In this document: piece after piece, positions 43,952 through 53,123 of the stretch
Layout: the number at the start of each line of letters is the position of its first letter
How positions within the stretch are numbered: the stretch's first letter is position 1
Made by a program: the position numbers and the translations under genes
DNA from: Nocardioides insulae DSM 17944
GTDB lineage: Bacteria > Actinomycetota > Actinomycetes > Propionibacteriales > Nocardioidaceae
DNA: 64,000 nt
Reading direction: 5' to 3'
Assembly: GCF_000422825.1 (NCBI RefSeq)
Contig: NZ_KE383928.1
Span: 694,930 to 758,929 of the forward strand
The notes under the pieces: generated by a model
The model's input: only the letters and a program-made list of their open reading frames with translations
Databases searched by the model: none
What the model was told of the DNA's origin: nothing

Positions 43952-45621
43952 CTGACGTGGTCACCTCATACCGACCGGGAGAGTGGATCGGCATCGTGGG
44001 CGCACGCGCCACCGTGCTGCTCCCGCCCACCGAGAAGGCGCGTGCCGGCGCCCTGTGGGGGCTGGTCGATGACGGAGCCGAGTTCGACACGGTGCTGGAC
44101 TCGCTGGTCTCGACCGGTCTGAGCAACCTGCCCGGCTTCGTGCTGCTCGCCACCGAGGGCCCGGAGGACGCACTGGTCACCCGGGTGATGATCCGTGGCG
44201 GTGCCACCGCCGTCCTCGAGTCGGACGACGGCACGGTCGAGCTGACCGGCTCCTCTTCGGCAACGTGGGTCGAGCGTCGCCTCAGCGGCGTCACGCACCT
44301 CCATGTCGACGTCGGCGAGGGCGGTGCCGAGGGTGAACCGATGCTGGTCGACTCCGGGCTCGTGCGGGTGTCGCGGATCGAGGTTCCTCCTCCCGCGCCC
44401 GAGCCCGCGCCGGCGCCCGAGGCCGCCGCGCCGGCGCCCGCGCCCGAGGCCGCCGCACCGGCCTGGTCGCCGGCCGCGACCCCGCCCAGCGGGCCCACGA
44501 CTCCGCCACCACCCCCGCTCGTCCTCGTGCCCGAAGTCCACGACCCGGCCTCCGACAGCGCGGAGGTCGGCCTCCAGGGTGACGGTGAGATCGCCGGCCA
44601 GGGTGAGGAGCAGTTCGAGGACGCGGACCAGGGTGAGGAGCAGTTCGAGGACGCATACGGGTTCGAGGATCCCGCCCCCGCCGAGGGCGACTCGTCCGAC
44701 GACGAGGCAGCCGCGTCCATCTCGTCCTGGGAGACCGAGCCGCAGTGGGGGTCCGACCCGCTCACCGACCCGTCGATCCCCCCGGTGCCGGAGGGTGACG
44801 CCGAGGAGACCGAGCCGGAGGACCCGGAGCAGACGGAGGGCGCGGCCGCTCCGCCGCCGCCTCCGTTCGTGCCGCCGGCCGTGCCCGGTGGGCCCACCAT
44901 GCCGCCGCCGCCCGGACCGCCGCCGGCCCCACCCACCATGCCGCCGCCGGCCTGGACCCCTCCGCCCCCGCCGCCGCTGCCCGGTGCGGGCTCGGCCGAC
45001 GGTCTGAGCGAAGGGGCGAGAGACTGGCCGAGCCACGAGCAGGGTGAGGATCTCGCCGCCGACGCGCTCACCGAGCAGATGCCAGCCGTGACCGGGCCGC
45101 CGGCCGAGCCCCCGGTCGACCCGGGCGCGATGACCGAGGGGATGCCGACCGCGCCACCGGCCGACCAGGACCACGACGGACTCACCCAGATCGGTACGCC
45201 GGGGGAGGAGTTCGCGCGCCAGCATCCGGGCATCCCCGGCCAGCCCTCGGCCCCGAGCGTCACGGCATTCCCGGTCGCCCGACTGGAGTTCTCCAGTGGG
45301 GAGCGGGTCGACGTCGACCGAGTCGTCATCGTCGGCCGCGCACCGGAGGCCAGTCGGTTCACCGCCACGGAGCAGCCGATGCTGGTGACGGTGCCCAGTC
45401 CAAACCAGGAGATCTCCTCCACCCATCTCGAGATCCGTCCCGGATCCGGAGTCGACCACGGCGCCGCAGTGGTGACCGACCTCGGTTCGACCAACGGCAC
45501 CGTGCTCGTCCAGCCCGGGCTCGGGCCGGAGGAACTCCCGCCGGGCATGCCGGTCCAATTGATCCCGGGCGCCATCGTCGACCTGGGGGACGGACTCACC
45601 ATCCGCGTCCTGAACGCCTGA
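43948..45621 (+). CDS. FHA-domain protein with proline-rich linker
   Basis: 557-aa protein. Residues 1-140 form a small unassigned globular domain (WIGIVGARATVLLPP, HLHVDVGEGG). Residues about 145-345 are a Pro/Ala-rich and acidic low-complexity linker, including a twice-repeated QGEEQFEDA. The C-terminal FHA domain (about residues 445-555) has IVGRAPEASR, SSTHLEIRPG and TDLGSTNGTVL, the conserved phosphothreonine-binding residues. GTG start overlaps the phosphatase stop. It probably docks on a Thr-phosphorylated partner and is scaffold-like; partner unknown. Confidence 0.85.
   Translation: MTDVVTSYRPGEWIGIVGARATVLLPPTEKARAGALWGLVDDGAEFDTVLDSLVSTGLSNLPGFVLLATEGPEDALVTRVMIRGGATAVLESDDGTVELTGSSSATWVERRLSGVTHLHVDVGEGGAEGEPMLVDSGLVRVSRIEVPPPAPEPAPAPEAAAPAPAPEAAAPAWSPAATPPSGPTTPPPPPLVLVPEVHDPASDSAEVGLQGDGEIAGQGEEQFEDADQGEEQFEDAYGFEDPAPAEGDSSDDEAAASISSWETEPQWGSDPLTDPSIPPVPEGDAEETEPEDPEQTEGAAAPPPPPFVPPAVPGGPTMPPPPGPPPAPPTMPPPAWTPPPPPPLPGAGSADGLSEGARDWPSHEQGEDLAADALTEQMPAVTGPPAEPPVDPGAMTEGMPTAPPADQDHDGLTQIGTPGEEFARQHPGIPGQPSAPSVTAFPVARLEFSSGERVDVDRVVIVGRAPEASRFTATEQPMLVTVPSPNQEISSTHLEIRPGSGVDHGAAVVTDLGSTNGTVLVQPGLGPEELPPGMPVQLIPGAIVDLGDGLTIRVLNA
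44598..44654 (+). repeat. 30-bp period tandem repeat inside the FHA gene
   Basis: Two copies of the 27-base unit beginning CCAGGGTGAGGAGCAGTTCG, at 44598 and 44628, differing in the last codon of the period. It encodes the doubled QGEEQFEDA in the acidic linker and is a likely length-variable site. Confidence 0.8.
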
Positions 45622-45628
45622 CCGGCAG

Positions 45629-46924
45629 ATGTCTGTGCCAGAAACCCCGCAGGAGAACGCGGTCGCAGCCGGTCTGGACCGCCGCTTCTACGCCTTCGTC
45701 ATCGATCGGCTGATCGCCTGGTCGCTCTTCATCGCGGCCGGCGTCAGCGGCTGGCTGGTCAGCGGTGAGGTCCTCACCACCGTACTGATCGTGCTGGCGG
45801 TGGTGGTCGTGGTCTCGCTGCTGTGGGCCATGATGGTCGGCCTCGCCGGCGTTTCGCCCGGCAAGGCCGCGCTCGGACTGCGGGTCGTACGCCGCGAGAC
45901 CGGCGGCCCGCTCGGCGTGGGCCGTGCCCTGCTGCGTCAGCTGATCCTCGGCATCGCCAGTCTGCCCGTGTTCGGGCTGGGCATCGGCATGCTGGCCTGG
46001 ACCGCCGTGATGGACCGCTCTGGTCTCCGTCGCGGGTGGCACGACCTGGTCAGCCACTCGGCGGTGGTCGATGTCCGGCCGCCGGAGGTCGCCGACGTCG
46101 ACGAGGCTCCCGCCCCCCGCCGGATCGTCAACCTCACTGCGATGCGGCTGATGCCGGTCCCACCCACGCCCGAGCCCGCCGCACCTGAGGCACCGGCCGT
46201 CGGGCCCCCGGCCGCGGCCCCCGCCCAGGACCCCGTGCCGCCGTTCGCGTCGGCGCCCGCGCCTGCCCCGGGGTACGACGTACCCACGCCCTGGCTCTCG
46301 GCGGAACCCGAGGCACCGCAACCCGCCCGCCCGGCGGCGTACTCACCGGAGCCGCCGGCCGTGACGCCGCCACCGGCTCCGGCCCCGGCTCCGGCGCCAG
46401 CTCCGGCCCCGCAGGTCCCGGTCCGGAACCCGGCACCGAGCGCCGCCGCCCAGGCGCCGAGCCAGCAGGCTCAGCCGGGCCGTCCGGCTCCGGGAGCGCA
46501 CCTCTCCAGCCACGCCGCCACCCGCAACCCACCGCCCGCCGTACACCAGGCCCCGGCGGCCGGGCGTCATCAGACACCTCCGCCGATGGCCAACGTCCGG
46601 TGGCAGGTCAGCTTCGACACCGGAGAGTCCTTCGTGGTCGAAGGCCTGGCCCTGGTGGGCCGCAAACCCGAGGCCCGGGCCGGCGAACCGGTGGCACACC
46701 TGGTCGCGCTGCCCTCCAGCGACATGTCGCTGTCCAAGACCCACGCCCAGTTCCAGGTGGCCCCCGACGGAGCCCTGGTGGTGATGGACCGCGGATCGAC
46801 CAACGGGTCGGTCCTGATCCGGGCCGGCGTGAGCCGGGCCCTGGGCGCACGCAAGCCGGCCACCCTGCGCGAGGGCGACCGGGTCAGGTTCGGTGACCGC
46901 GAGATGACGGTCGCGAGGGCCTGA
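45629..46924 (+). CDS. RDD membrane protein fused to an FHA domain
   Basis: 431-aa membrane-anchored phosphopeptide-binding protein. Residues 14-150 are an RDD domain (GLDRRFYAFVIDRLIAW, VSPGKAALGLRVVRRETG, RRGWHDLVSHSAVV) with about three membrane helices. Residues 150-330 are a Pro/Ala linker with alternating Ala-Pro near 245-265. The C-terminal FHA domain has LVGRKPEAR, LSKTHAQFQV and DRGSTNGSVL. It lies 7 bases after the preceding FHA gene. With that gene and the phosphatase it forms a likely phosphorylation-dependent assembly at the membrane. Confidence 0.88.
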   Translation: MSVPETPQENAVAAGLDRRFYAFVIDRLIAWSLFIAAGVSGWLVSGEVLTTVLIVLAVVVVVSLLWAMMVGLAGVSPGKAALGLRVVRRETGGPLGVGRALLRQLILGIASLPVFGLGIGMLAWTAVMDRSGLRRGWHDLVSHSAVVDVRPPEVADVDEAPAPRRIVNLTAMRLMPVPPTPEPAAPEAPAVGPPAAAPAQDPVPPFASAPAPAPGYDVPTPWLSAEPEAPQPARPAAYSPEPPAVTPPPAPAPAPAPAPAPQVPVRNPAPSAAAQAPSQQAQPGRPAPGAHLSSHAATRNPPPAVHQAPAAGRHQTPPPMANVRWQVSFDTGESFVVEGLALVGRKPEARAGEPVAHLVALPSSDMSLSKTHAQFQVAPDGALVVMDRGSTNGSVLIRAGVSRALGARKPATLREGDRVRFGDREMTVARA

Positions 46925-46940
46925 CCCGTCCCGGGACGGG
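46925..46940 (+). terminator. Palindrome after the PP2C-FHA-RDD operon
   Basis: CCCGTCCCGGGACGGG is a perfect 16-bp palindrome directly after the stop codon. A second palindrome CCGAGGGCCCTCGG follows at about 46953. Together they are the likely end of the operon; neither has a T-tract. Confidence 0.55.
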
Positions 46941-47069
46941 CGTCCCGAGGCGCCGAGGGCCCTCGGACGCCGCGCCGCGGCTCCATCGATCCGGCCCCGC
47001 CTGAAGGCCTGGCGACCGGAAAGTCCCTACGATGCAGGGGCGAGGAAGCTCCGAGCGCTGAGGAGACCC

Positions 47070-48506
47070 ATGGCGACACCGCCCTCCAGCTCAGCTCCGG
47101 ACTCGTCGCGTCTCGACCCCCAGGTCGTGAGGATCGCGATGGCGATCATCACCGGCGGCGTCGCGGTCATCTTCGACACCACCATCGTCAACGTTGCGCT
47201 CAACGACCTCGCCGACGAACTCAACGCCTCGCTCAGCACCATCCAATGGGTGAGCACCGGTTACCTGCTGGCGATGTTCATCGCCATCCCCGCGACCGGA
47301 TGGCTCCAGGAGCGGGTGGGGGGCAAACGGCTCTGGATCGCCGCGCAGGCGGGGTTCCTGGTGGGGTCGGCGCTGTGCGCTTTCGCGTGGAACGCCGAGA
47401 GCCTGATCGCCTTCCGGGTCCTGCAGGGGCTCGCCGGTGGCGTCATGACCCCGTTGATGATCACCCTGATCATGCAGGCCTCGCGCGGACAGGCGCTGGG
47501 TCGCCTGATGGCGGTGGCCGGGTTGCCGGCGGCGCTCGGCCCGATCCTGGGACCGGTGCTGGGCGGTCTGATCCTCAGCCAGCTGACCTGGCACTGGCTG
47601 TTCCTGGTCAACGTGCCGGTCTGCCTGATCGGGATCTTCCTGGCCTGGCGGATCGTCCCGGACGACCGGCCTTCCGGTCACCATCCGACCCGGAAGCTGG
47701 ATGTCGTCGGGCTCCTGCTGCTCTCGCCGGGCGTCGTCGGGGTCATCTACGGCCTCTCCCGGATCGGCGAGCACGGCGGGGTCGGGTATCTCGACGTGTG
47801 GTTGCCGATCCTGTTCGGTCTTGCCCTGGTGGCCGCCTTCATCGGATGGGCCCTGCGACGGGGCCCCCATGCCCTGCTCGATCTGCGACTGCTGCGCCAC
47901 CGCCCCCTGGCGATGGCGTCGCTGTTGATGAGCCTGGCCGGCCTCGCCCTGTTCGGCGCCATGTTCTTGTTGCCCCTCTACTTCCAGGCCCTGCGCGGCG
48001 AAGACGCTCTCACGGCTGGGCTGATCCTCATCCCGCAGGGCGTGGGCACGCTGCTGGCCAGATCTCTCGGCGGCCGATTCACCGACACGCTGGGTGCTCG
48101 CCCGGTCGCAGTGACCGGATTCGCGGTGATCACCCTGGGCACGCTGCCGTTCGCCTTCTCCGGGGCGGAGAGCGCGTATTGGTGGTTGATGCTGGCACTG
48201 CTGGTGCGTGGGATGGGGGTGGGCCTGGCGATGACCTCGCTGATGACCGTGGCGTACGTCGGTCTGGAGCGTCAGGAGATGCCGGACGCCAGCATCTTCA
48301 CCCGCATCACCCAGCAGCTCGGCGGATCCTTCGGCACCGCGCTGCTCGCGATGGTGCTGACCGCGACGATCGTGGATCCGACCGACCCCTCCTCGGTCGC
48401 GGCAGGCTTCGACCGGGCGTTCTGGTGGGCGACCGGGCTCAGCCTGGTCGCGGTCGGACTGGCGTTCCTGCTGCCCAGCCGACGCGATGCCGTCACCACC
48501 GTGTGA
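47070..48506 (+). CDS. DHA2-family MFS transporter
   Basis: 478-aa 14-helix drug:proton antiporter. Signatures: VIFDTTIVNVALNDLADEL in helix 1, GWLQERVGGKRLWI motif A, and motif C-like GLPAALGPILGPVLGGLI. TGAGGAGACCC precedes the ATG. No linked regulator; it ends convergently 14 bases from lepB. Likely multidrug or metabolite export. Confidence 0.9.
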   Translation: MATPPSSSAPDSSRLDPQVVRIAMAIITGGVAVIFDTTIVNVALNDLADELNASLSTIQWVSTGYLLAMFIAIPATGWLQERVGGKRLWIAAQAGFLVGSALCAFAWNAESLIAFRVLQGLAGGVMTPLMITLIMQASRGQALGRLMAVAGLPAALGPILGPVLGGLILSQLTWHWLFLVNVPVCLIGIFLAWRIVPDDRPSGHHPTRKLDVVGLLLLSPGVVGVIYGLSRIGEHGGVGYLDVWLPILFGLALVAAFIGWALRRGPHALLDLRLLRHRPLAMASLLMSLAGLALFGAMFLLPLYFQALRGEDALTAGLILIPQGVGTLLARSLGGRFTDTLGARPVAVTGFAVITLGTLPFAFSGAESAYWWLMLALLVRGMGVGLAMTSLMTVAYVGLERQEMPDASIFTRITQQLGGSFGTALLAMVLTATIVDPTDPSSVAAGFDRAFWWATGLSLVAVGLAFLLPSRRDAVTTV

Positions 48507-48520
48507 CCGAGGCTCTGGGG

Positions 48521-49243
48521 TCAATCGGTCTCGGCAGGCTCCGGCACGTCGTCGAAGGTGTCTGGCCGTCGCTCGACGGTCGCATGATCCAGCGGCCACA
48601 CCACCGCGAAGACCCGGCCCACCACCTCGTCGGTGGGTACGTACGCCGACGCAGGGTCGCACTCGCGCAGCGGTCGGCTGCACAGGTGGTAGGACGAGTC
48701 CGCGGACTCATCCCGGTTGTCGCCCATCACGAAGAGTCTGCCTTCGGGCACGGTGGCGCTCCAGCCCCGTCGGCACCCGGCCATGGGGCCGTCGCACACG
48801 GACTGGGGATCGATGAAGTCGTCCTCGTCCAGGGGGTGGCCGTTGACGCTGAGCCGACCGCGGGCATCGCAGCACGAGACGGTGTCGCCGCCGACTCCGA
48901 TGACCCGCTTCACGAGGTGGCCGCCGGTGGGGTAGAGGCCCAGGGCGGCGAGGGTGGAGGCGACCGGGCCGGAGGGGCCGGCGCTCTCGCTCTCGTCGAG
49001 CCAGCCGCCGGGATCGTCGAAGACGACGACGTCGCCGCGCTCGGGTTCGCCACCGAACCACGAACTGACCTTCTCCACGAGGATCCGGTCGTCGATGCTG
49101 AGTCCGGGCTCCATCGACCCGGAAGGGATGTAGAAGGCCTGCACGACGAAGGTCTTGATGCCCAGGGCGAGGCCGACCGCGAGCACCAGCAGCAACACGA
49201 CCTCCTGGACGAGGGACGCGGCGCTGCGTGCTGGCTTGCTCAC
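48521..49243 (-). CDS. lepB: Signal peptidase I
   Basis: Membrane serine peptidase (240 aa) removing Sec/Tat signal peptides. One N-terminal helix (EVVLLLVLAVGLALGIKTFVVQAF) precedes the catalytic domain. Ser43 in IPSGSMEP is the nucleophile and Lys112 in HLVKRVIGVGGD the general base; GDNRDESADS is box E. Four extra cysteines (CC at about 124-125 and two further on) lie in the catalytic domain insert. The start is GTG 49243. It is separate from rplS/rnhB here, so it may be an additional copy. Confidence 0.93.
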   Translation of the reverse strand: MSKPARSAASLVQEVVLLLVLAVGLALGIKTFVVQAFYIPSGSMEPGLSIDDRILVEKVSSWFGGEPERGDVVVFDDPGGWLDESESAGPSGPVASTLAALGLYPTGGHLVKRVIGVGGDTVSCCDARGRLSVNGHPLDEDDFIDPQSVCDGPMAGCRRGWSATVPEGRLFVMGDNRDESADSSYHLCSRPLRECDPASAYVPTDEVVGRVFAVVWPLDHATVERRPDTFDDVPEPAETD

Positions 49244-49311
49244 GTCGTGACCCTATCCAGGCAGGGCCAACGCGCCGGCCGATTCGGGTCGGCCGGATAG
49301 TGCCGGGGTGA

Positions 49312-51426
49312 TCAGCGGGAGATCACGATCGGGATCTTCGTGACGGTGCCGGTCGAGCCGCGCCACACGATCCGGCCGTCGTCGCGCCGGGGGCTCTCCC
49401 CGGCGACGGCCACAGTGAATCGGCCGCTCTCCCCGGGCGCGAGCCGGAGCGCCGCCGGCCGCACCCGCACGTCGTGGTGCTGGATGCCGCGCACCCGCAC
49501 CGAGAAGTAGCGCGCCCTCCGAGTGGTGTTGGTGACGGTCCGCGCCGTCCGGTCGACCGAGGTGTCGAGTTGGACCGAGGGGGTGTTGAGCGGCCCGCGG
49601 AGTCGGCCCTCGAACCAGGCCCTGAGGTCGCGGTCGGACACCGGGAAGACGAGCCCCGGCCGCTGGGCCGCGCGCAACCGAGCCGTGCCACCGCCGGTGC
49701 GGAGCACCGGGCCGGAGACGTGGCCGGCCGTGGTGATCAGTGCGGAGGTCATCAGGTCAGGGGACCAGCCGGTGCGGGCGAGGAGTACGGCGGCGGTGCC
49801 GCTGGTGATCGCGGTGGCCGCGGAGGTACCGCCGACCAGCGCCCAGCGCCCCGTCGCGGCAGGCACGGCGGCCAGCACGCCGGCGCCGGGGGCGACCAGG
49901 TCGGGCTTGATCACCGCGCCCCGCGGGTCACCGGCGCGGGAGGTGCCGAGCGGGTGATCGGGCCTCGCCGAGGCCCTGGGGAGGAGCGAGACACGGGTGT
50001 CCGGCCGGCCCCGAAGCCTGCCCAGCAGGGTGTTGGCCGCGGCGCGGTCCAGGTGCACGGTAGGCACCGCGTGGAAGTCGGCGACGACTGGCTCGCGGTC
50101 GGCGTTGACCAGGATCATGCCGACACCGTCGGCCCGGGCGACGGTCGCGGACTTGTCGGTGCGCCCGACTCCTCCGCCGCGCTCGCACACGACGATCCGG
50201 TCGGCGACCCGGGCGGCGTCCAGGCTGCCGGGGGAGCAGTGTCGCGCGGCAGCAGGGGGCCGGCCCGGGGCGGCCGCCTGCGAGCCGAGCACGACCGGCG
50301 CCTCGTGGACCCGGCTGTCGGCGGCCATCGCACCCATGAGGGAGAGTCCGTCGGCGCGGACCTCGCCGCGCGGCTGGGCGCCGGCCGTCGCACCGACCGA
50401 GAGCACCCACGGGCTCGGATGGGCCGAGGGGCCGCCCGCCCCCGTTCCGGCGGCCGCCACGGTGATCACCCCTGCCTCGCGCGCGCCGAGGAGGGCGGTC
50501 TCGACCGTGTCGAGGTCGCCTGGGCCGGCGACGGAGAGGTTGAGGACGTCGACGCCGTCCGCGGTGGCGGCGTCGATCGCGCTCACCAGATCGGCGGTGG
50601 CACAACCGTCATCGGCTGGGTCGGGTGCGGTCCAGCAGGCCTTGTAGGCAGCCAGTCGCGCCTGCGGCGCCTGGCCGCTGTGGGTGCCGGTGCCCGTGCC
50701 GGGCACCGAGACGCTCACGCCGGGGTTGCCGGCCGCGATCGAGGCCATCGCGGTGCCGTGACCGTCGTCGTCGCGGGCGGAGAGCGTCGCGCGGCTGGCC
50801 AGCCGGTCCTCTCCGAACCCATCGACGAACCAGCGGGCCCCCACGATCTTGCCGTCACAGGAACTCATCCGCTCGCCGGCGACGCACTCGCCGTTGAAGT
50901 CCGCCGGCTGCTCGCCCAGCCCGGGCACGGCCGAGAGGCCGGCGGCGCTCGGGTCGATGCCGGTGTCGACCACGCCGATCACGATCCCGGCGCCCCCGCG
51001 GAGCCGGCCGGTCACGGCCGTGTCGCGGGTCAGGCCAGCCTCCCGCCCCGACGTACGGCGCACGGCGTTGGCCTCCACCATGCGCACCGCCGGGTCGGCA
51101 GCGATCGTCGCGGCCTGCTCGGCGCTCAGGCGGGCTGCGAAGCCGGACAGTGCGGTCCGCCAGGTGTAGAGGGGAGCAGCCGACACCTCGGCTCGGCGCA
51201 GGACACCCTCCTGGGCACTCGCGATGGTCCGGGGGTCGGCGCCCCCGGCGGTGCCGGGTCCGGTGAGGGTCACCAGGTAGATCCCGTCACCACTGGGCCG
51301 GTCGTACGCCGACGATGCGCCTGCCGGCGCGGCGAGCGCGGCCAACAGCGTGATCACGGCGAGGACGACGGCGGTCGCACCGCGGCGGGGCGCGTGCGGT
51401 CGCGGTGTCTGGCGGGGGGAGAGCAT
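49312..51426 (-). CDS. Secreted subtilase (S8 family) with PA domain
   Basis: 704-aa secreted protease-like protein. Signal peptide (TAVVLAVITLLAALAAPAGA) then I9-type propeptide (YLVTLTGPG, FAARLSAEQAATIAADPAVRMVE). Catalytic triad Asp154 (GVVDTGID), His223 (DGHGTAMASIAAG) and Ser535 (GGTSAATAITSG). A PA domain is inserted at about 400-480 (DRIVVCERGG, GMILVNADRE), and a Fn3-like C-terminal domain follows. The oxyanion-hole Asn of the AAGN motif is Thr328 here (VAAAGTGAGG). Start 51426 was chosen for the signal peptide; the frame is open further up to 51870. Confidence 0.85.
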   Translation of the reverse strand: MLSPRQTPRPHAPRRGATAVVLAVITLLAALAAPAGASSAYDRPSGDGIYLVTLTGPGTAGGADPRTIASAQEGVLRRAEVSAAPLYTWRTALSGFAARLSAEQAATIAADPAVRMVEANAVRRTSGREAGLTRDTAVTGRLRGGAGIVIGVVDTGIDPSAAGLSAVPGLGEQPADFNGECVAGERMSSCDGKIVGARWFVDGFGEDRLASRATLSARDDDGHGTAMASIAAGNPGVSVSVPGTGTGTHSGQAPQARLAAYKACWTAPDPADDGCATADLVSAIDAATADGVDVLNLSVAGPGDLDTVETALLGAREAGVITVAAAGTGAGGPSAHPSPWVLSVGATAGAQPRGEVRADGLSLMGAMAADSRVHEAPVVLGSQAAAPGRPPAAARHCSPGSLDAARVADRIVVCERGGGVGRTDKSATVARADGVGMILVNADREPVVADFHAVPTVHLDRAAANTLLGRLRGRPDTRVSLLPRASARPDHPLGTSRAGDPRGAVIKPDLVAPGAGVLAAVPAATGRWALVGGTSAATAITSGTAAVLLARTGWSPDLMTSALITTAGHVSGPVLRTGGGTARLRAAQRPGLVFPVSDRDLRAWFEGRLRGPLNTPSVQLDTSVDRTARTVTNTTRRARYFSVRVRGIQHHDVRVRPAALRLAPGESGRFTVAVAGESPRRDDGRIVWRGSTGTVTKIPIVISR

Positions 51427-51607
51427 GGGGGACCTCGGGTGCTCGCATTGTGGGGGAGAGCGTGGACCATTGTGTGCCATTGACGCCCTCCCCGCCAGGG
51501 TGCCCGCCTCGGCCTGTGGACGACGGGCGGGTGCCGAGCGCTGTCCGTGCCACCGCCGAGTTCCGCGATTTCCGGTGCCTTCCAGGGCACGGCCTACGCT
51601 CCCCACC

Positions 51608-52348
51608 ATGCCGTTCGAACCGTGGTCCGTGGCCGGTCCCGCGTTCGAGCACCTGGGCGACCGCGCCCTCAGCCAGCAGCCATTGCCGGGTCCGTGGATC
51701 GTCCTGGCGACAGCGATGGTGGCGCTCGCACTGGTCGGCCTGCCGGCGACCTGGCCCCGCGTGCGCCTGGCCATCACCATCGTGCACGAGGCCGGGCATG
51801 CACTCGTAGCGGTGCTGGTGGGTCGCCGACTCGCCGGCATCCGGCTGCACTCGGACACCTCCGGCGTCACGGTCAGTCGCGGTAGACCGACCGGGCCCGG
51901 TGTCGTGGTGATGTACGCCGCCGGCTACCTGGCGCCCGCACTGCTCGGTCTGATCGCGGCGCTCCTGCTGGTCGCCGGCCGGGCGCTGGGGCTGCTGTGG
52001 CTGCTGGTGCTGGTCCTGATCGTGCTGGTCGTCTGGATCCGCAATCTGTACGGACTGGCGGTGGTGCTCGGTGCGGTCGCGGTGCTCGGGGTGGCGAGCT
52101 GGTTCGCACCCGTCGATCTGCTCGTGGTCGCGGCGTACCTGGTCACCTGGGTGCTCCTGCTCGCCGCACCGCGCCCCCTCCTCGAGTTGCTCCGCGCCGG
52201 CAGGAACGGGCGGCGCGGCTCCGACCCCGACCACCTCGCCCGGCTCACCCGGGTGCCCGCAGTGCTGTGGATCGTCGTGCTCCTGATCGCGAACCTGGCC
52301 GGCCTCGCGGTCGGCGTCACCACCCTGCTTCCCGAACTCGTCGGCTGA
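51608..52348 (+). CDS. M50-family (site-2-protease-like) membrane metalloprotease
   Basis: 246-aa integral membrane protein with about six helices. The zinc motif HEAGH at residues 60-64 (ITIVHEAGHALVAVLVGR) lies in a membrane segment, as in M50B-type peptidases. GVVVMYAAGYLAPALLGL is the next conserved helix. ATG 51608 is far downstream of the open-frame start (51350) but begins the natural N-terminus. The gene diverges from the subtilase. Role unknown; may cleave membrane-bound regulators. Confidence 0.8.
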   Translation: MPFEPWSVAGPAFEHLGDRALSQQPLPGPWIVLATAMVALALVGLPATWPRVRLAITIVHEAGHALVAVLVGRRLAGIRLHSDTSGVTVSRGRPTGPGVVVMYAAGYLAPALLGLIAALLLVAGRALGLLWLLVLVLIVLVVWIRNLYGLAVVLGAVAVLGVASWFAPVDLLVVAAYLVTWVLLLAAPRPLLELLRAGRNGRRGSDPDHLARLTRVPAVLWIVVLLIANLAGLAVGVTTLLPELVG

Positions 52349-52550
52349 GGACACCGCCGCCACGACGATCCCCGGTGCGTGGCACAGGTCCCGGGCGGGC
52401 CGAACGGTCGCCCTCGACATGCTCGGGACGTGTGTCGAGGCCGAGACCAGATGTCGGTGGCCGGTCTCAGGAGGGCGGCACTACGCTTGGCCCACCCCGG
52501 CGGCACCGTCGGGGCCGACCGTGCGAGCTGGACGAGAAGAGGTAGGGGCC

Positions 52551-52949
52551 GTGCCCACTGGCAAGGTGAAGTGGTTCGACGCCGAGAAGGGTTTCGGATT
52601 CCTGACACAGGACGACGGACCCGACGTCTACGTGCACGGCGATGCGCTGCCGGCGGGCACCGCGAAGACCATCCGTCCCGGCACACGCGTCGAGTTCGGC
52701 ATCGCGCAGGGCCGGCGTGGTGAGCAGGCGCTGCAGGTGCGACTCCTCGACGCACCGGCCTCGGTGGCCCGCAATCGGGCCGCGGTGCAGCGCCGCAAGC
52801 CCGAGGAGATGGTGCCGATCGTCGAAGACGTAATCAAGCTGCTGGAGACCATTCGCGACGGCTACGAGCAGGGCCGCCACCCCGATCGCCAGTTCGCGAA
52901 GAGGGTCGGCCCGGCGCTGCGCAAGCTCGCCGACGAGTTCGAGCTCTGA
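52551..52949 (+). CDS. Cold-shock-domain protein with C-terminal extension
   Basis: 132-aa RNA/DNA-binding protein. The cold-shock domain (residues 1-66) has TGKVKWFDAEKGFGFL and DVYVHGDAL, the RNP1/RNP2 motifs; RNP2 is VYVHG instead of VFVHF. A charged helical extension of about 60 residues (RKPEEMVPIVEDVIKLLETIRDGYEQG) follows. Actinobacterial long CspB-like proteins adjoin a DUF3027 gene, as one does here at 54.9 kb, though an MFS gene lies between. Start GTG 52551 follows AGAGGTAGGGGCC. Confidence 0.9.
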   Translation: MPTGKVKWFDAEKGFGFLTQDDGPDVYVHGDALPAGTAKTIRPGTRVEFGIAQGRRGEQALQVRLLDAPASVARNRAAVQRRKPEEMVPIVEDVIKLLETIRDGYEQGRHPDRQFAKRVGPALRKLADEFEL

Positions 52950-53116
52950 GCTTTTCGGCGCGAGCGGGTCTGCACCGTCGCGCCGGAAGACAGGAGCGTG
53001 GCACGGCGGTTCTCGCCCCGCTGCCGCGCGGGCTTTTCGGCGCGAGCGGGTCTGCACCGCCGCGCCGGAAGACAGGAGCGTGGCACGGCGGTTCTCGCCC
53101 CGCTGCCGCGCGGGCT
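52950..53116. repeat. 82-bp tandem duplication
   Basis: Two head-to-tail copies (52950-53031 and 53032-53113) are identical except T/C at 52978/53060. Each contains the inverted pair CGGCGCGA and (T/C)CGCGCCG around a 14-base loop. The duplication lies between the stop codons of the convergent cold-shock and MFS genes, just after the cold-shock stop. Open frames across it are not multiples of the 82-base period and are not genes. Confidence 0.9.
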
Positions 53117-53123
53117 GGCGGAT

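Noticed and set aside
43860..45602. Minus-strand frame of 580 codons rich in Ser, Gly, Pro
   Set aside because: Antisense shadow of the proline-rich FHA linker.
43130..46924. Type VII (ESX) or type VI secretion locus
   Set aside because: FHA and PP2C genes occur there, but no FtsK/EccC ATPase, WXG100, Hcp or VgrG gene was seen.
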